Counted from the stretch's first letter, positions 26,821 to 36,804 are shown. The stretch: DNA of 64,000 bases from Rhizobium sp. WYCCWR10014 (GCF_001657485.1 NZ_LXFU01000031.1:127485-191484), one strand, 5' to 3'. Notes: a model not told the origin generated them from the sequence alone. A program made the numbers and translations.

Positions 26821-28053
26821 ATGGCTATCCGCAAATATGCAATTCTGGGCGCTCTCGCGCTTGCAGGCGTCTCGCTGTTTGGTCTTTCGGCCAAGGCCGA
26901 AGACGTCACGCTGACGCTCTGGTCGCTGGACAAGGATATCCAGCCGGCGCCGAACCTCGTCAAGGAGTTCAACGCTCAGAACAACGGCATCAAGATCGAA
27001 TATCGGCTAATCCAGTTCGACGACGTCGTCACCGAGGCGATGCGCGCCTATGCGACCGGTCAGGCGCCCGATATCATCGCCGTCGACAATCCGGAACATG
27101 CGCTGTTCTCGTCGCGCGGCGCCTTCCTCGATCTCACCGACATGATCGCCAAGTCGACCGTCATCAAGCCGGAGAACTACTTTCCGGGACCGCTGAAATC
27201 GGTCGAGTGGGACGGCAAGTATTTTGGCGTGCCGAAGGCGACCAATACGATCGCCCTCTACTACAACAAGGACATGTTCAAGGCGAAGGGCCTCGACCCG
27301 AACAAGCCGCCGCAGACGTGGGACGAACTGGTCGAGGACGCACGCAAGCTGACCGACCCCGCCAAAAACGTCTACGGTCTCGCCTTCTCGGCCAAGGCCA
27401 ATGAGGAAGGCACATTCCAGTTCCTTCCCTGGGCTCAGATGGGCGGCGGCAGCTATGAGAACATCAATGCCGAAGGCGCGGTCAAGGCGCTCGAGGTCTG
27501 GAAGACGATCATGGACGAGAAGCTCGCTTCTCCCGATAGCCTGACGCGCGGCCAGTGGGATTCAACCGGCACCTTCAACTCGGGCAATGCGGCAATGGCA
27601 ATCTCGGGTCCGTGGGAGCTCGACCGCATGACGCAGGAGGCGAAGTTCGACTGGGGCGTCACATTGCTTCCGGTTCCGAAGGAAGGCGCTGAACGCTCCT
27701 CGGCCATGGGCGACTTCAACTGGGCGATCTTCTCCACCAGCAAACATCCGGCCGAAGCCTTCAAGGCGCTCGAATATTTCGCTTCGCAAGACGACAAGAT
27801 GTTCAAGAATTTCGGCCAGCTTCCTGCTCGCTCCGACATTTCGATCCCGGAAACCGGTCAGCCGCTTAAGGATGCCGCCCTCAAGGTCTTCCTCGAACAG
27901 CTGAAATACGCCAAGCCGCGCGGCCCGCATCCGCAATGGCCGAAGATCTCCAAGGCCATCCAGGACGCCATCCAGGCGGCTCTGACCGGTCAGATGAGTC
28001 CGAAGGACGCGCTCGATCAGGCAGCCGACAAGATCAAGGCTGTGCTTGGGTGA
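26821..28053 (+). CDS. Extracellular sugar-binding protein (MalE/UgpB-like, family 1)
   Basis: 410 aa with a Sec signal peptide ([20 protein letters not shown]) and a family-1 binding fold ([45 protein letters not shown]; a GPWELDRM segment). ATG 26821 follows GGAGGAG. It delivers the sugar to the MalF/MalG-like pair 244 bp downstream. The long gap with hairpins after it may keep the binding protein in excess over the membrane subunits. Confidence 0.92.
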   Translation: MAIRKYAILGALALAGVSLFGLSAKAEDVTLTLWSLDKDIQPAPNLVKEFNAQNNGIKIEYRLIQFDDVVTEAMRAYATGQAPDIIAVDNPEHALFSSRGAFLDLTDMIAKSTVIKPENYFPGPLKSVEWDGKYFGVPKATNTIALYYNKDMFKAKGLDPNKPPQTWDELVEDARKLTDPAKNVYGLAFSAKANEEGTFQFLPWAQMGGGSYENINAEGAVKALEVWKTIMDEKLASPDSLTRGQWDSTGTFNSGNAAMAISGPWELDRMTQEAKFDWGVTLLPVPKEGAERSSAMGDFNWAIFSTSKHPAEAFKALEYFASQDDKMFKNFGQLPARSDISIPETGQPLKDAALKVFLEQLKYAKPRGPHPQWPKISKAIQDAIQAALTGQMSPKDALDQAADKIKAVLG

Positions 28054-28075
28054 GGACCGTTTCCGCGCAGCCGAA

Positions 28076-28179
28076 GCAATCGATCCAGTGAATCGATTGC
28101 AGCGACGATCGCCCTGAGCCCAAAGCGAAGGGCCGGGGGTCGCAACTTGCTCCCTCTTCTCCCAGCGGGAGAAGAGGGA
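28076..28179. repeat. Two perfect stem-loops between binding protein and permeases
   Basis: GCAATCGAT (28076-28084) pairs with ATCGATTGC (28092-28100). TCCCTCTTCTCCC (28151-28163) pairs perfectly over 13 bp with 28167-28179 around a 3-nt AGC loop. There is no T-run, so a full terminator is not supported; they fit mRNA-stabilising or attenuating structures or dispersed rhizobial repeats. The rest of 28054-28297 shows no gene. Confidence 0.7.
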
Positions 28180-28297
28180 CCGGAAGCAAAGCGTCATTTA
28201 ACCGGATGAGCCTCGGTTCATCCCATCATTTCCTCCCGGCAGGGGCCGTCTTCCGCATCATGCGCCAGGCGGCCCCGTTCGGAGTATCGGAGGACGC

Positions 28298-29200
28298 ATG
28301 AAAAGGATCCTGATGAGCGTCAGGGACGGTCGCGGTTTCGATATCGTGCTGGTCGCTTTCCCGCTCGGTTTTCTGTTCCTGATGGCGGGGCTGCCGCTGA
28401 TCTACAATGTCGTGATGAGCTTCCAGGAGGTCGACATGTTCAGCCTCGGGACCTTCTCGCGTCCCTTCGTAGGCTTCAAGAATTATACCGACCTCTTCGC
28501 GCAGCCGGAAACGCTGCCGATCCTCTACAACACCGTCATCTTCGTCGTCGGCTCCATCGCCGGCCAGTTCCTGATCGGCTTCGGCCTGGCGCTGTTCTTC
28601 TGGGTCAATTTTCCCGGCGCCTCATGGATGCGCGGCCTGTTCCTGGTCTCCTGGGTGATGCCAGGCCTCGTCGTCGGCGCCATCTGGAACTGGATTCTCT
28701 CCGGTGATTTCGGCGTGCTGAATTTCATTCTGAAGGAAAGCGGCATCATCTCGGGCAACATCTTCTGGCGCTCGGACCCGCATTATTCGCTCTATGCCGT
28801 CATCATCGCCAATGTCTGGCTCGGCACCTCATTCAACATGATCCTGCTTTCCGTCGGCCTTGCCGGTATTCCCGCTGATCTCTATGAAGCCGCCGAGCTC
28901 GACGGCGCCAATGTCTGGCAGCGCTTCTGGACGATCACGCTGCCGATGATGCGCTCGACCATCGGCGCCATCATAGCACTTGGCCTGATCTTCACCTTGC
29001 AGCAGTTCGATCTTTTCGCCGCGATCACGTCGGGCGGGCCGAACAATTCATCGAATGTCACGCAATACTGGGCCTGGGATTTGTCCTTCCGCCAATACGA
29101 CTTCGCCAAGGGCGCAACGATTTCCGTCATCATGATCGTCTTCGTCATGTTCGCGTCCGTCGTCTATGTCCGGTCCACACGCCACGAGGTGCGCGGATGA
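28298..29200 (+). CDS. Sugar ABC permease (MalF/UgpA type)
   Basis: 300 aa with six predicted membrane helices (for example FDIVLVAFPLGFLFLMAGLP near the start). The EAA loop is DLYEAAELDGANVWQRFWTITLPMM around residues 194-215. ATG 28298 follows GGAGG. ATGA overlap with the second permease. Confidence 0.92.
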   Translation: MKRILMSVRDGRGFDIVLVAFPLGFLFLMAGLPLIYNVVMSFQEVDMFSLGTFSRPFVGFKNYTDLFAQPETLPILYNTVIFVVGSIAGQFLIGFGLALFFWVNFPGASWMRGLFLVSWVMPGLVVGAIWNWILSGDFGVLNFILKESGIISGNIFWRSDPHYSLYAVIIANVWLGTSFNMILLSVGLAGIPADLYEAAELDGANVWQRFWTITLPMMRSTIGAIIALGLIFTLQQFDLFAAITSGGPNNSSNVTQYWAWDLSFRQYDFAKGATISVIMIVFVMFASVVYVRSTRHEVRG

Positions 29201-30024
29201 TTACGACGAACCGCGACCGCCTGATGCTCGCCATATCGATCGTCATGGCAGCGATCTATCTGTTCCCGCTCTACTGGATGTACATCACCGCGCTGAAAAG
29301 CGGCTCGGAAATGTTCGCGACCCCGCCGAGCTTCTGGCCGGTTGCACCCCAATGGGGCACCTATGCCTATGTCTGGGAAAGCCGCGACATGGGCCGCTAT
29401 CTCTGGAACTCGCTGGTCATCGCTCTCGGCTCCATGGCGCTCATCACCCTGCTTGGCGTCGGCTGCGCCTATGTGCTCGCCAGATACCGCAATGTCTGGG
29501 TGGATATCGGTCTCTTTCTCATCCTCATGCTGCAGGTTCTGCCGGCCTCGCTGATGATCACGCCGATCTTCGTCGGCTTTTCACAGATCGGCATGCTGAA
29601 TTATCCACGCCTTGCCGTCATCATCGCGGTCGCGGCAAAGAGCATGCCCTTCTTCGTGATCCTGGTGCGCGCCACCTTTATGAGCGTTCCCCAGGAACTG
29701 GAGGAGGCGGCCCTGGTCGATGGCAATTCGCGCGTCGGCGCCTTCTTCAACATCGTGCTGCCGCTTGCTCGCAACGGCATCCTGGTCAGCGCCATCCTGA
29801 TCTTCATGCAGGCCTTCGGCGAATTCGTCTATTCGAAGTCGATGATCCAGGCGGTCGATCTTCAGCCGGCAAGCGTCGGCCTCAATTCATTTATGGGGCC
29901 GAACACCAACGAGTGGAACAACATCATGGCCTACGCCACGATGTATGTGACGCCGATCCTTGCCATCTTCGTTCTCTTGCAGCGCCGCATCGTATCCGGC
30001 CTCACCTCTGGAGCCCTCAAATGA
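29197..30024 (+). CDS. Sugar ABC permease (MalG/UgpE type)
   Basis: 275 aa, six predicted membrane helices. The EAA loop is ELEEAALVDGNSRVGAFFNIVLPLARNGI. It pairs with the MalF-like permease and overlaps both neighbours by ATGA. Residues LKSGSEMFATPP near residue 33 are typical of MalG-like proteins. Confidence 0.92.
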   Translation: MITTNRDRLMLAISIVMAAIYLFPLYWMYITALKSGSEMFATPPSFWPVAPQWGTYAYVWESRDMGRYLWNSLVIALGSMALITLLGVGCAYVLARYRNVWVDIGLFLILMLQVLPASLMITPIFVGFSQIGMLNYPRLAVIIAVAAKSMPFFVILVRATFMSVPQELEEAALVDGNSRVGAFFNIVLPLARNGILVSAILIFMQAFGEFVYSKSMIQAVDLQPASVGLNSFMGPNTNEWNNIMAYATMYVTPILAIFVLLQRRIVSGLTSGALK

Positions 30025-31091
30025 CCACTCAGATCGAGCTCAGAGGCGTCAACAAATATTACGGCGCCTTTCACGCCCTGAAGAACATCGACCTTTCGAT
30101 CGCCAAGGGTACTTTCGTCGCGCTCGTCGGCCCCTCGGGCTGCGGCAAGTCCACGCTGCTGCGCTCGCTTGCCGGCCTCGAAAGCATTTCGTCGGGCGAT
30201 CTCAGGATTGCCGGCGAGCTGATGAACGGCGTGCCGCCGCGCAAGCGCGACGTCGCTATGGTGTTCCAGTCCTATGCGCTCTATCCGCATATGACGGTCG
30301 AGGAAAACCTAACCTACAGTCTTCGCATCCGCGGCATCGCCAAGGCCGAGGCCAAGAAGGCTGCCGAGGATGTAGCGGCGACGACAGGTCTTTCGCATCT
30401 CCTGAAGCGCTATCCGCGCGAGCTTTCCGGCGGCCAACGCCAGCGTGTCGCCATGAGCCGCGCCATTATCCGCCATCCCAAGGCCTTTCTGTTCGACGAG
30501 CCGCTGTCCAATCTCGATGCCGCGCTGCGCGTCCACATGCGCAAGGAAATCCGCTCGCTGCACGACCGGCTGCACGCAACCTTCGTCTACGTGACACACG
30601 ACCAGGTCGAAGCGATGACGATGGCCGACCATGTGGTGGTGATGCGCGACGGCATCATCGAACAGCAGGGCGCGCCGCTCGACCTCTACGACCGGCCGGC
30701 AAACCGGTTTGTTGCCGGTTTCATCGGTTCGCCGGCGATGAATTTCATTCCCGCGATTGCCGCGGAAGACGGCAGGAGCCTGGTCCTGGATTTCGGCGCG
30801 GTGAAGCAGACGCTTGCGATATCACGCGCAATCGAGCCCGGACGTAAGCTCATCGCCGGCATCCGGCCGGAACATATCGGCGTCGTCGAGCCCGGACATG
30901 GCAGCTTCGACGTGCCGATCGCCTTCGTCGAATCGACCGGCTCCTCGACCTTCATCGTCGCGGAGACCCAGCCGGAACTGACGATCGTCGAGACGCGGCG
31001 CGACAGGGTCAAGGCGGGAGATATGATCGGCCTTTCGATTGATCCGGACCAGATCCATCTCTTCGACGCGTCGACGGACCACGTGGTATAG
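30021..31091 (+). CDS. Sugar ABC ATPase (MalK/UgpC family)
   Basis: 356 aa. Walker A GPSGCGKST, Q-loop VFQSYALYPHMT, LSGGQRQR, Walker B FLFDEPLSNLD and H-loop YVTHDQVE are intact; the C-terminal MalK-type regulatory domain includes AGIRPEHIGV. ATG 30021 overlaps the permease stop as ATGA; the open frame upstream of it belongs to the shadow of the permease gene. It completes the importer of the LacI-controlled operon. Confidence 0.92.
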   Translation: MTTQIELRGVNKYYGAFHALKNIDLSIAKGTFVALVGPSGCGKSTLLRSLAGLESISSGDLRIAGELMNGVPPRKRDVAMVFQSYALYPHMTVEENLTYSLRIRGIAKAEAKKAAEDVAATTGLSHLLKRYPRELSGGQRQRVAMSRAIIRHPKAFLFDEPLSNLDAALRVHMRKEIRSLHDRLHATFVYVTHDQVEAMTMADHVVVMRDGIIEQQGAPLDLYDRPANRFVAGFIGSPAMNFIPAIAAEDGRSLVLDFGAVKQTLAISRAIEPGRKLIAGIRPEHIGVVEPGHGSFDVPIAFVESTGSSTFIVAETQPELTIVETRRDRVKAGDMIGLSIDPDQIHLFDASTDHVV

Positions 31092-31397
31092 GCTCGGTCG
31101 GGCAGCCGATCGAGCTCAGCCGACGTCTGATCTTAGAAGACGTTGCCCGCCTCCTTGATTTTGCCGCGAATGTACGCTTCCGGTTCTCAAAGAACGGCAA
31201 AACGGACAGTACGCGCCGCGGTCAGGTCACACGCGGGCGGGCCGGCGATGAGCGTGTCGTGAATATTACAATTGCATGACGCTTCTGCAATAAAAGCGAA
31301 GAAACCCACGATCCGTTCAATGTCATGGAACTTTGAAAAAGTGGTCATCGCGCTGCAATAATCGCGGTTCAAACAGCCCCGCACAAGTGGGGGCTCC
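31092..31397. other. Intergenic region before the phosphonate hydrolase gene
   Basis: About 306 bp without a recognisable gene. ACGTCT (31123-31128) and AGACGT (31138-31143) form a short stem after the ATPase gene, without a T-run. A weak Pho-box-like arrangement (ATGTCAT, 4 nt, CTTTGAA at 31320-31337) precedes the hydrolase, but the second half matches the consensus poorly. No other structure seen. Confidence 0.35.
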
Positions 31398-32942
31398 ATG
31401 CGAAAGAAAAACGTTCTCCTCATCGTCGTTGACCAATGGCGAGCCGATTTCGTTCCGCACGTTCTGCGTGCCGACGGGAAAAACGATTTCCTGAAGACGC
31501 CTAATCTCGACCGGCTCTGTCGCGAGGGCGTGACCTTCAGGAACCATGTGACGACCTGCGTGCCCTGCGGTCCGGCCCGTGCGAGCTTGCTCACCGGCCT
31601 CTATCTGATGAACCATCGCGCCGTGCAGAACACGGTGCCGCTCGACCAGCGCCACCTCAATCTCGGCAAGGCGTTGCGCGGCGTCGGCTACGATCCGGCG
31701 CTGATCGGCTATACGACGACGGTGCCGGATCCGCGCACCACTTCGCCGAACGATCCGCGCTTCAGGGTGCTTGGCGACATGATGGATGGCTTCCATCCGG
31801 TCGGCGCCTTCGAGCCCAATATGGAGGGCTATTTCGGCTGGGTGGCACAGAACGGCTTCGAGCTGCCGGAGCATCGTCCTGATATCTGGCTGCCCGAGGG
31901 CGAGGACGCCGTTGCCGGCGCCACCGACCGTCCGTCACGCATCCCGAAGGAATTTTCGGACTCGACCTTCTTCACCGAGCGGGCCCTGACCTATCTCAAG
32001 GGCCGCGACGGTAAGCCCTTCTTCCTGCATCTCGGTTATTACCGGCCGCATCCGCCCTTCGTCGCCTCTGCTCCCTATCATGCCATGTACCGGCCGGAAG
32101 ACATGCCGGAGCCGATCCGCGCGGCCGACCCGGACACCGAGGCTGCACAACATCCGCTGATGAAATTCTATGTCGACAGCATACGCCGCGGCTCCTTCTT
32201 CCAGGGCGCCGAAGGGTCAGGTGCAACGCTCGACGAAGCAGAACTGCGCCAGATGCGCGCGACCTATTGCGGCCTGATCACCGAGGTCGACGATTGCCTT
32301 GGCCGGGTCTTTAACTACCTCGACGAAACCGGTCAGTGGGACGATACGCTGATCATCTTCACCAGCGACCACGGCGAGCAGCTCGGCGATCATCACCTGC
32401 TCGGCAAGATCGGCTACAACGATCCGAGCTTCCGCATTCCACTCGTCATCAAGGACGCCGGCGAGAATGCACGCGCCGGCGCGATCGAAAACGGCTTCAC
32501 CGAGAGCATCGACGTCATGCCGACCATACTCGACTGGCTCGGCGGAAAGATCCCGCACGCCTGCGACGGGCTGTCGCTGCTGCCCTTCCTGAGCGAGGGC
32601 CGGCCGCAGGATTGGCGCACCGAATTGCACTACGAGTACGACTTCCGCGACGTCTATTATTCCGAGCCACAGAGTTTCCTCGGCCTCGGCATGAATGATT
32701 GCAGCCTCTGCGTCATCCAGGACGAGCGATACAAATACGTTCATTTCGCAGCACTGCCGCCGCTGTTCTTCGATCTGCAGCACGATCCGAACGAATTCAC
32801 AAATCTCGCCGACGATCCGGCCTATGCCGCGCTCGTGCGGGACTATGCGCAGAAGGCGCTCTCCTGGCGCCTGAAACATGCAGACAGAACCCTGACCCAT
32901 TATCGCTCCGGCCCCGAAGGCCTGAGCGAACGCAGCCATTGA
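31398..32942 (+). CDS. Phosphonate monoester hydrolase / phosphodiesterase (RlPMH-like, sulfatase fold)
   Basis: 514 aa alkaline-phosphatase-superfamily enzyme. From memory it is nearly identical to the structurally characterised R. leguminosarum PMH, which hydrolyses phosphonate monoesters and phosphodiesters and promiscuously sulfate esters. The C-x-P-x-R motif (CGPAR) places the nucleophile at Cys57, which must be converted to formylglycine. D12 and D324-H325 are metal ligands. No signal peptide, so cytosolic. Followed after 34 bp by a Dpp-type importer, which suggests that the physiological substrate is imported intact. Confidence 0.95.
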   Translation: MRKKNVLLIVVDQWRADFVPHVLRADGKNDFLKTPNLDRLCREGVTFRNHVTTCVPCGPARASLLTGLYLMNHRAVQNTVPLDQRHLNLGKALRGVGYDPALIGYTTTVPDPRTTSPNDPRFRVLGDMMDGFHPVGAFEPNMEGYFGWVAQNGFELPEHRPDIWLPEGEDAVAGATDRPSRIPKEFSDSTFFTERALTYLKGRDGKPFFLHLGYYRPHPPFVASAPYHAMYRPEDMPEPIRAADPDTEAAQHPLMKFYVDSIRRGSFFQGAEGSGATLDEAELRQMRATYCGLITEVDDCLGRVFNYLDETGQWDDTLIIFTSDHGEQLGDHHLLGKIGYNDPSFRIPLVIKDAGENARAGAIENGFTESIDVMPTILDWLGGKIPHACDGLSLLPFLSEGRPQDWRTELHYEYDFRDVYYSEPQSFLGLGMNDCSLCVIQDERYKYVHFAALPPLFFDLQHDPNEFTNLADDPAYAALVRDYAQKALSWRLKHADRTLTHYRSGPEGLSERSH

Positions 32943-32976
32943 TCCAACCCACCAGAGAACCCAAGGAGATATTCCC

Positions 32977-34611
32977 ATGGTCACCTTCACCCGTCGCGGT
33001 GCTCTCGGCCTTGCCACCGGCGTCGCCAGCTCGCTGATCCTGCCGCGCTTTTCCATCGCCCAGGCCGACAACCGTCCTTCGATCACCATCGCCGTCCAGA
33101 AGATCTCGAACTCGAACACGCTGGATACGTTGCGCGAACAGTCGAATGTCGGCCAACGCATCTTCAATTCGTCGCTCTGGGAAAGCCTGATCGGCCTCGA
33201 CTGGCTCGGCAACCTCTCGGCCGTTCCGTCGCTCGCCACCGAATGGCGCCGTCTCGACGACAAGACCGTCGAGCTGAAACTGCGCCAGGGCGTCAAATTC
33301 CACAATGGCGACGAGATGACGGCTGAAGACGTCGCCTTCTCCTTCAGCAAGGAACGTATGTTCGGCGATACGCAGCCGAGCACCGGCAAGACGATCTTCG
33401 TCACCGAAAAGAACCCGCTCGGCCGCGAAAGCAAGGAACTGCCGGTCGAAATTCCGGCCGTCGCCCGCCGTATCTGGCCGGCCCTGCTCGGCATCGAAAT
33501 CGTCGACAAATACACCGTCCGCTTCGTCAACGGTTCGCCGGACGTGACGATGGAAGGCCGCATCTCCGTTGCCGCCAGCGCCATCGCCAACCGCCGCAGC
33601 TGGGATGAGGCAAAGAGCTATCTCGACTGGGCCCGCGCACCGATCACGACCGGTCCCTACCGCGTCGCCGAATTCAAGCCGGATACCTACCTGATCTACG
33701 AAGCGCATGACGAGTATTGGGGCGGCCGTCCTCCGGTGAAGCAAATCCGCTTCGTCGAGGTTCCGGAAGTCGCCTCGCGCGTCAATGGCCTGCTGTCCGG
33801 CGAATATCATCTCGCCAGCGACATCCCGCCGGATCAGATCGAAGGCATCGAAAAGAACGCTGCCTTCGAAGTCCAGGGCGGCATCATCACCAATCACCGC
33901 CTGACCGTGTTCGACAAGACCCATGCCCCGCTCGGCAACCCGCTGGTTCGCCGCGCCTTCACGCATGCCATCGACCGCCAGGCGATCGTCGATTCGCTCT
34001 GGGCAGGCCGCACGCGCGTTCCGGCCGGCCTGCAGTGGGATTTTTATGGCGATATGCTGGTCAAGGATTGGACCGTGCCGGAATACAATCCGGATCTCGC
34101 CCGACAGCTCCTCAAGGAAGCCGACTACAAGGGCGATCCGATCCCGTATCGCCTGCTGAACAACTACTACACCAACCAGACGCCGACGGCGCAGATCCTC
34201 GTCGAAATGTGGGCGCAGGTCGGCCTCAACGTGCAGATCGAGATGAAGGAAAACTGGCAGCAGATCCTCGAAAAGACGCCGACGCGCGCCGTCCGCGACT
34301 GGTCGAACTCCGCAAGCTTCCCCGATCCGGTTTCCTCGATCGTCGCCCAGCACGGTCCGAACGGCCAGCAGCAGCAGGTCGGCGAGTGGACCAACCCCGA
34401 AATGAACACGCTGTCGACCTTCCTCGAGACCAGCACCGATCGCGCCAAGCGCCATGACGCTTTCGCCCGCATGCTGCAGATCTGCGAGCGCGAAGACCCC
34501 GCCTACACCGTTCTCCACCAGAACGCCGTCTTCACTGCCAAGTCGAAGTCGATCAATTGGAAGGCCGCATCGGCCTTCGCCATGGACTTCCGCCAGGGCA
34601 ACTGGTCCTGA
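32977..34611 (+). CDS. Periplasmic solute-binding protein, family 5 (peptide/opine type)
   Basis: 544 aa secreted binding protein. The N-terminus is a twin-arginine-like signal (TRRGALGLATGVASSLILP, cleavage near SIAQA). Family features include ELKLRQGVKFHNGDEMTAEDVAFS and PLVRRAFTHAIDRQAIV. ATG 32977 follows AAGGAGA. It serves the permeases at 36.8-38.6 kb. The ligand is probably the phosphodiester or phosphonate handled by the adjacent hydrolase (inference), although the family usually binds peptides. Confidence 0.92.
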   Translation: MVTFTRRGALGLATGVASSLILPRFSIAQADNRPSITIAVQKISNSNTLDTLREQSNVGQRIFNSSLWESLIGLDWLGNLSAVPSLATEWRRLDDKTVELKLRQGVKFHNGDEMTAEDVAFSFSKERMFGDTQPSTGKTIFVTEKNPLGRESKELPVEIPAVARRIWPALLGIEIVDKYTVRFVNGSPDVTMEGRISVAASAIANRRSWDEAKSYLDWARAPITTGPYRVAEFKPDTYLIYEAHDEYWGGRPPVKQIRFVEVPEVASRVNGLLSGEYHLASDIPPDQIEGIEKNAAFEVQGGIITNHRLTVFDKTHAPLGNPLVRRAFTHAIDRQAIVDSLWAGRTRVPAGLQWDFYGDMLVKDWTVPEYNPDLARQLLKEADYKGDPIPYRLLNNYYTNQTPTAQILVEMWAQVGLNVQIEMKENWQQILEKTPTRAVRDWSNSASFPDPVSSIVAQHGPNGQQQQVGEWTNPEMNTLSTFLETSTDRAKRHDAFARMLQICEREDPAYTVLHQNAVFTAKSKSINWKAASAFAMDFRQGNWS

Positions 34612-34632
34612 TCAAGGCCCGACGACATCAGC

Positions 34633-34654
34633 GAGCCGGGGGAAACTCCGGCTC
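34633..34654. repeat. Stem-loop after the binding-protein gene
   Basis: GAGCCGG (34633-34639) and CCGGCTC (34648-34654) pair, extendable by a G-T pair, 22 bp after the stop codon. No T-run follows, so attenuation or 3'-end protection of the binding-protein mRNA is more likely than full termination. Confidence 0.55.
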
Positions 34655-34706
34655 ACTGCCATTTGGTACACCGGCTATCCGGAAACCAGGCAAGCCCGAC
34701 AGGCAC

Positions 34707-34754
34707 CAGCATGATGCCAAGAAGTGTGAGCGGTTTTCGGACGACATCATGCTC
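34707..34754. repeat. 48-bp dispersed palindromic element, copy 3
   Basis: Same unit as 24613-24660 with few differences (CAGCATGATG at the left end, GAAGTGTGAG in the centre) and the same CATCATGCTC right end. It sits inside an operon, between the binding-protein gene and the first ATPase gene. Confidence 0.8.
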
Positions 34755-34801
34755 TCGTTCGGATCTGGCGGCCGGCGGGAATGCGAGAAGGAGAGGCTGA
34801 A

Positions 34802-35809
34802 ATGCCATTGGTCGAGATTTCCAATTTGAAGGTCGCTTTCAGCGGTATCGAAGTCCTGCACGGCGTCGATCTGGCGATCGAGAAGGGCGAGGCGGTGGGT
34901 CTCGTCGGCGAATCCGGCTGCGGCAAGTCGGTCACCTGGCTGGCGGCACTCGGGCTCCTGCCTGGAAAGGCTTCCGTCTCAGGCAGCGTGCGTCTCGGCA
35001 GCGATCAGCTGATCGGCGCGTCGCGCACGAAGCTCGAAAGCATACGCGGCGGCCGCATCGCCATGATCTTCCAGGACCCGTCGAGCTCGCTCAATCCCGT
35101 CATCCGCGCCGGGCGCCAGATCGCCGAAGCCGTCGAACTGCACCGCGGGCTGACCGGCAGGGCCGCCCGCAACGAGGCCGTCCGGCTGATGGAAATGGTC
35201 GGCATTCCCGACGCGGTGCGCCGTTTCGACAATTTTCCGCATGAATTTTCCGGTGGCCAGAACCAGCGGCTGATGATCGCCATGGCGCTCGCCGGCAATC
35301 CTGACCTGCTGATCGCCGATGAGCCGACGACGGCGCTGGACGCGACGATCCAGGCGCAGATCCTCGATCTGCTGATTTCAATCCGCGAGGAAACCGGCAT
35401 GGCGATCGTCTTCATCAGTCATGATCTCGGCGCGGTGTCGCAGATCTGCGAACGCGTCTGCGTCATGTATGCCGGCAACATTGTCGAGAAATGCCCGACG
35501 GAATCGTTGTTCCGGTCGCCGCGCCATCCCTATACGCGCGGGTTATTCGATGCCATTCCGCGTATCGATGCCGGCCGCGACCGTCTGATCCCGATCCCCG
35601 GCACCGTGCCGCAGCCCGGCCGCATGCCCGGCGGCTGCGCTTTTGCTCCGCGTTGCGGCCATTCCTCGGAGCTCTGTCATAACAAGGTGCCGCCGCTCGT
35701 CGCATTTGACGACGAGCGTGCCACCGCCTGCTTCCATCCGCTCAGTGACGGCGCCACCGCATCGACACCGAACCTCATGCAGGCCCAGCAGGGAGTGGTA
35801 TGGGCATGA
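34802..35809 (+). CDS. Oligopeptide-type ABC ATPase (DppD/OppD-like)
   Basis: 335 aa. Walker A GESGCGKSV, Q-loop IFQDPSSSLNPV, Walker B LLIADEPTTALDA and H-loop FISHDLGA are present; the signature is FSGGQNQR. The C-terminal oligopeptide extension with the Cys-rich GCAFAPRCGHSSELC is complete, unlike the 8-9 kb paralogues. ATG 34802 after GGAGAGG is used rather than the ATG at 34781. ATGA overlap with the partner ATPase. Confidence 0.92.
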   Translation: MPLVEISNLKVAFSGIEVLHGVDLAIEKGEAVGLVGESGCGKSVTWLAALGLLPGKASVSGSVRLGSDQLIGASRTKLESIRGGRIAMIFQDPSSSLNPVIRAGRQIAEAVELHRGLTGRAARNEAVRLMEMVGIPDAVRRFDNFPHEFSGGQNQRLMIAMALAGNPDLLIADEPTTALDATIQAQILDLLISIREETGMAIVFISHDLGAVSQICERVCVMYAGNIVEKCPTESLFRSPRHPYTRGLFDAIPRIDAGRDRLIPIPGTVPQPGRMPGGCAFAPRCGHSSELCHNKVPPLVAFDDERATACFHPLSDGATASTPNLMQAQQGVVWA

Positions 35810-36801
35810 GCGAACATCAGCTGATCGAAGCAAACGATCTCGTCAAGACTTATACGATGCGCCGCGGCGTCTTCGGAAAGCCGAGCCATGTCCGGGCGGT
35901 CGACGGCGTTTCACTGTCGGTCGCGCCGAAGACGACGCTCGGCATCGTCGGTGAATCCGGCTCAGGAAAATCAACCATGGGCCGGCTACTGCTCGGGCTC
36001 GAAGCTCCCACCGAAGGCAGCGTCCGCTTCGACGGGGAGGCGATGCCGGCACTCAGAACGCCGCGCTGGCGTAGCCTGAGGGCGCGCATGCAGCTCGTCT
36101 TCCAGGATCCGCTGGCAGCCCTTGATCGGCGCATCTCGATCGGCGCTCAGATCGGCGAACCGCTTGCCATCCATGCCGTCGGAAGCGAGGAGGGGCGGCG
36201 CGAACGTGTCGATGAACTGCTCGTCGCCGTCGGTCTTCGCCGCGATCAGGCGGAGCGTTATCCGCACGAGCTTTCGGGCGGCCAGCGCCAGCGCGTCGTC
36301 ATTGCTCGCGCCATCGCCACCAATCCGGAGCTTCTGGTCTGCGACGAGCCGGTCTCGGCTCTCGACGTCTCGATCCAGGCGCAGGTGATCAACCTGTTGC
36401 GCGACCTGCAGGAAAACCGCGGCATAGCCATGGCCTTCATCAGCCATGATCTGAAGGTCGTGCGCAACATCGCCGATCGCGTCGCGGTGATGTATCTCGG
36501 CCGGATCGTCGAGGAAGCAGCCTCGGAGGATATCTTCCGCAGCCCGTTGCATCCCTATACGCAAGCACTGGTCTCCAGCGTTCCGGTTCCCGGCACGGCG
36601 CTGCGCGACCGTATCATCCTGCAGGGAGAACCGCCGAACCCGGCTGCCCGGCCTGCCGGCTGCGCCTTTCATCCCCGCTGCGGCCATGCGGTCGAGCGCT
36701 GTCGCGTCGAGACGCCTGAACTCGTCACCGTCGAGGCGGGCCGAAAGGCCGCCTGCCACCTCGTCACGCCCGCATCCGCATCAACGCTCATGGAGAGCTG
36801 A
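35806..36801 (+). CDS. Oligopeptide-type ABC ATPase (DppF/OppF-like)
   Basis: 331 aa partner ATPase. Walker A GESGSGKST, Q-loop VFQDPLAALDRR, LSGGQRQR, Walker B LLVCDEPVSALDV and H-loop FISHDLKV, with a Cys-containing C-terminal extension (GCAFHPRCGHAVERC). ATG 35806 overlaps the previous stop; an ATG two codons earlier is also in frame. Confidence 0.92.
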   Translation: MSEHQLIEANDLVKTYTMRRGVFGKPSHVRAVDGVSLSVAPKTTLGIVGESGSGKSTMGRLLLGLEAPTEGSVRFDGEAMPALRTPRWRSLRARMQLVFQDPLAALDRRISIGAQIGEPLAIHAVGSEEGRRERVDELLVAVGLRRDQAERYPHELSGGQRQRVVIARAIATNPELLVCDEPVSALDVSIQAQVINLLRDLQENRGIAMAFISHDLKVVRNIADRVAVMYLGRIVEEAASEDIFRSPLHPYTQALVSSVPVPGTALRDRIILQGEPPNPAARPAGCAFHPRCGHAVERCRVETPELVTVEAGRKAACHLVTPASASTLMES

Positions 36802-36804
36802 GCC

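Noticed and set aside
31320..31337. Pho box before the phosphonate hydrolase gene
   Set aside because: Only the first half matches the consensus; the second half has too many mismatches to call.
32217..34518. Long minus-strand open frames opposite the hydrolase and binding-protein genes
   Set aside because: Antisense shadows; the plus-strand genes carry catalytic motifs and signal sequence.
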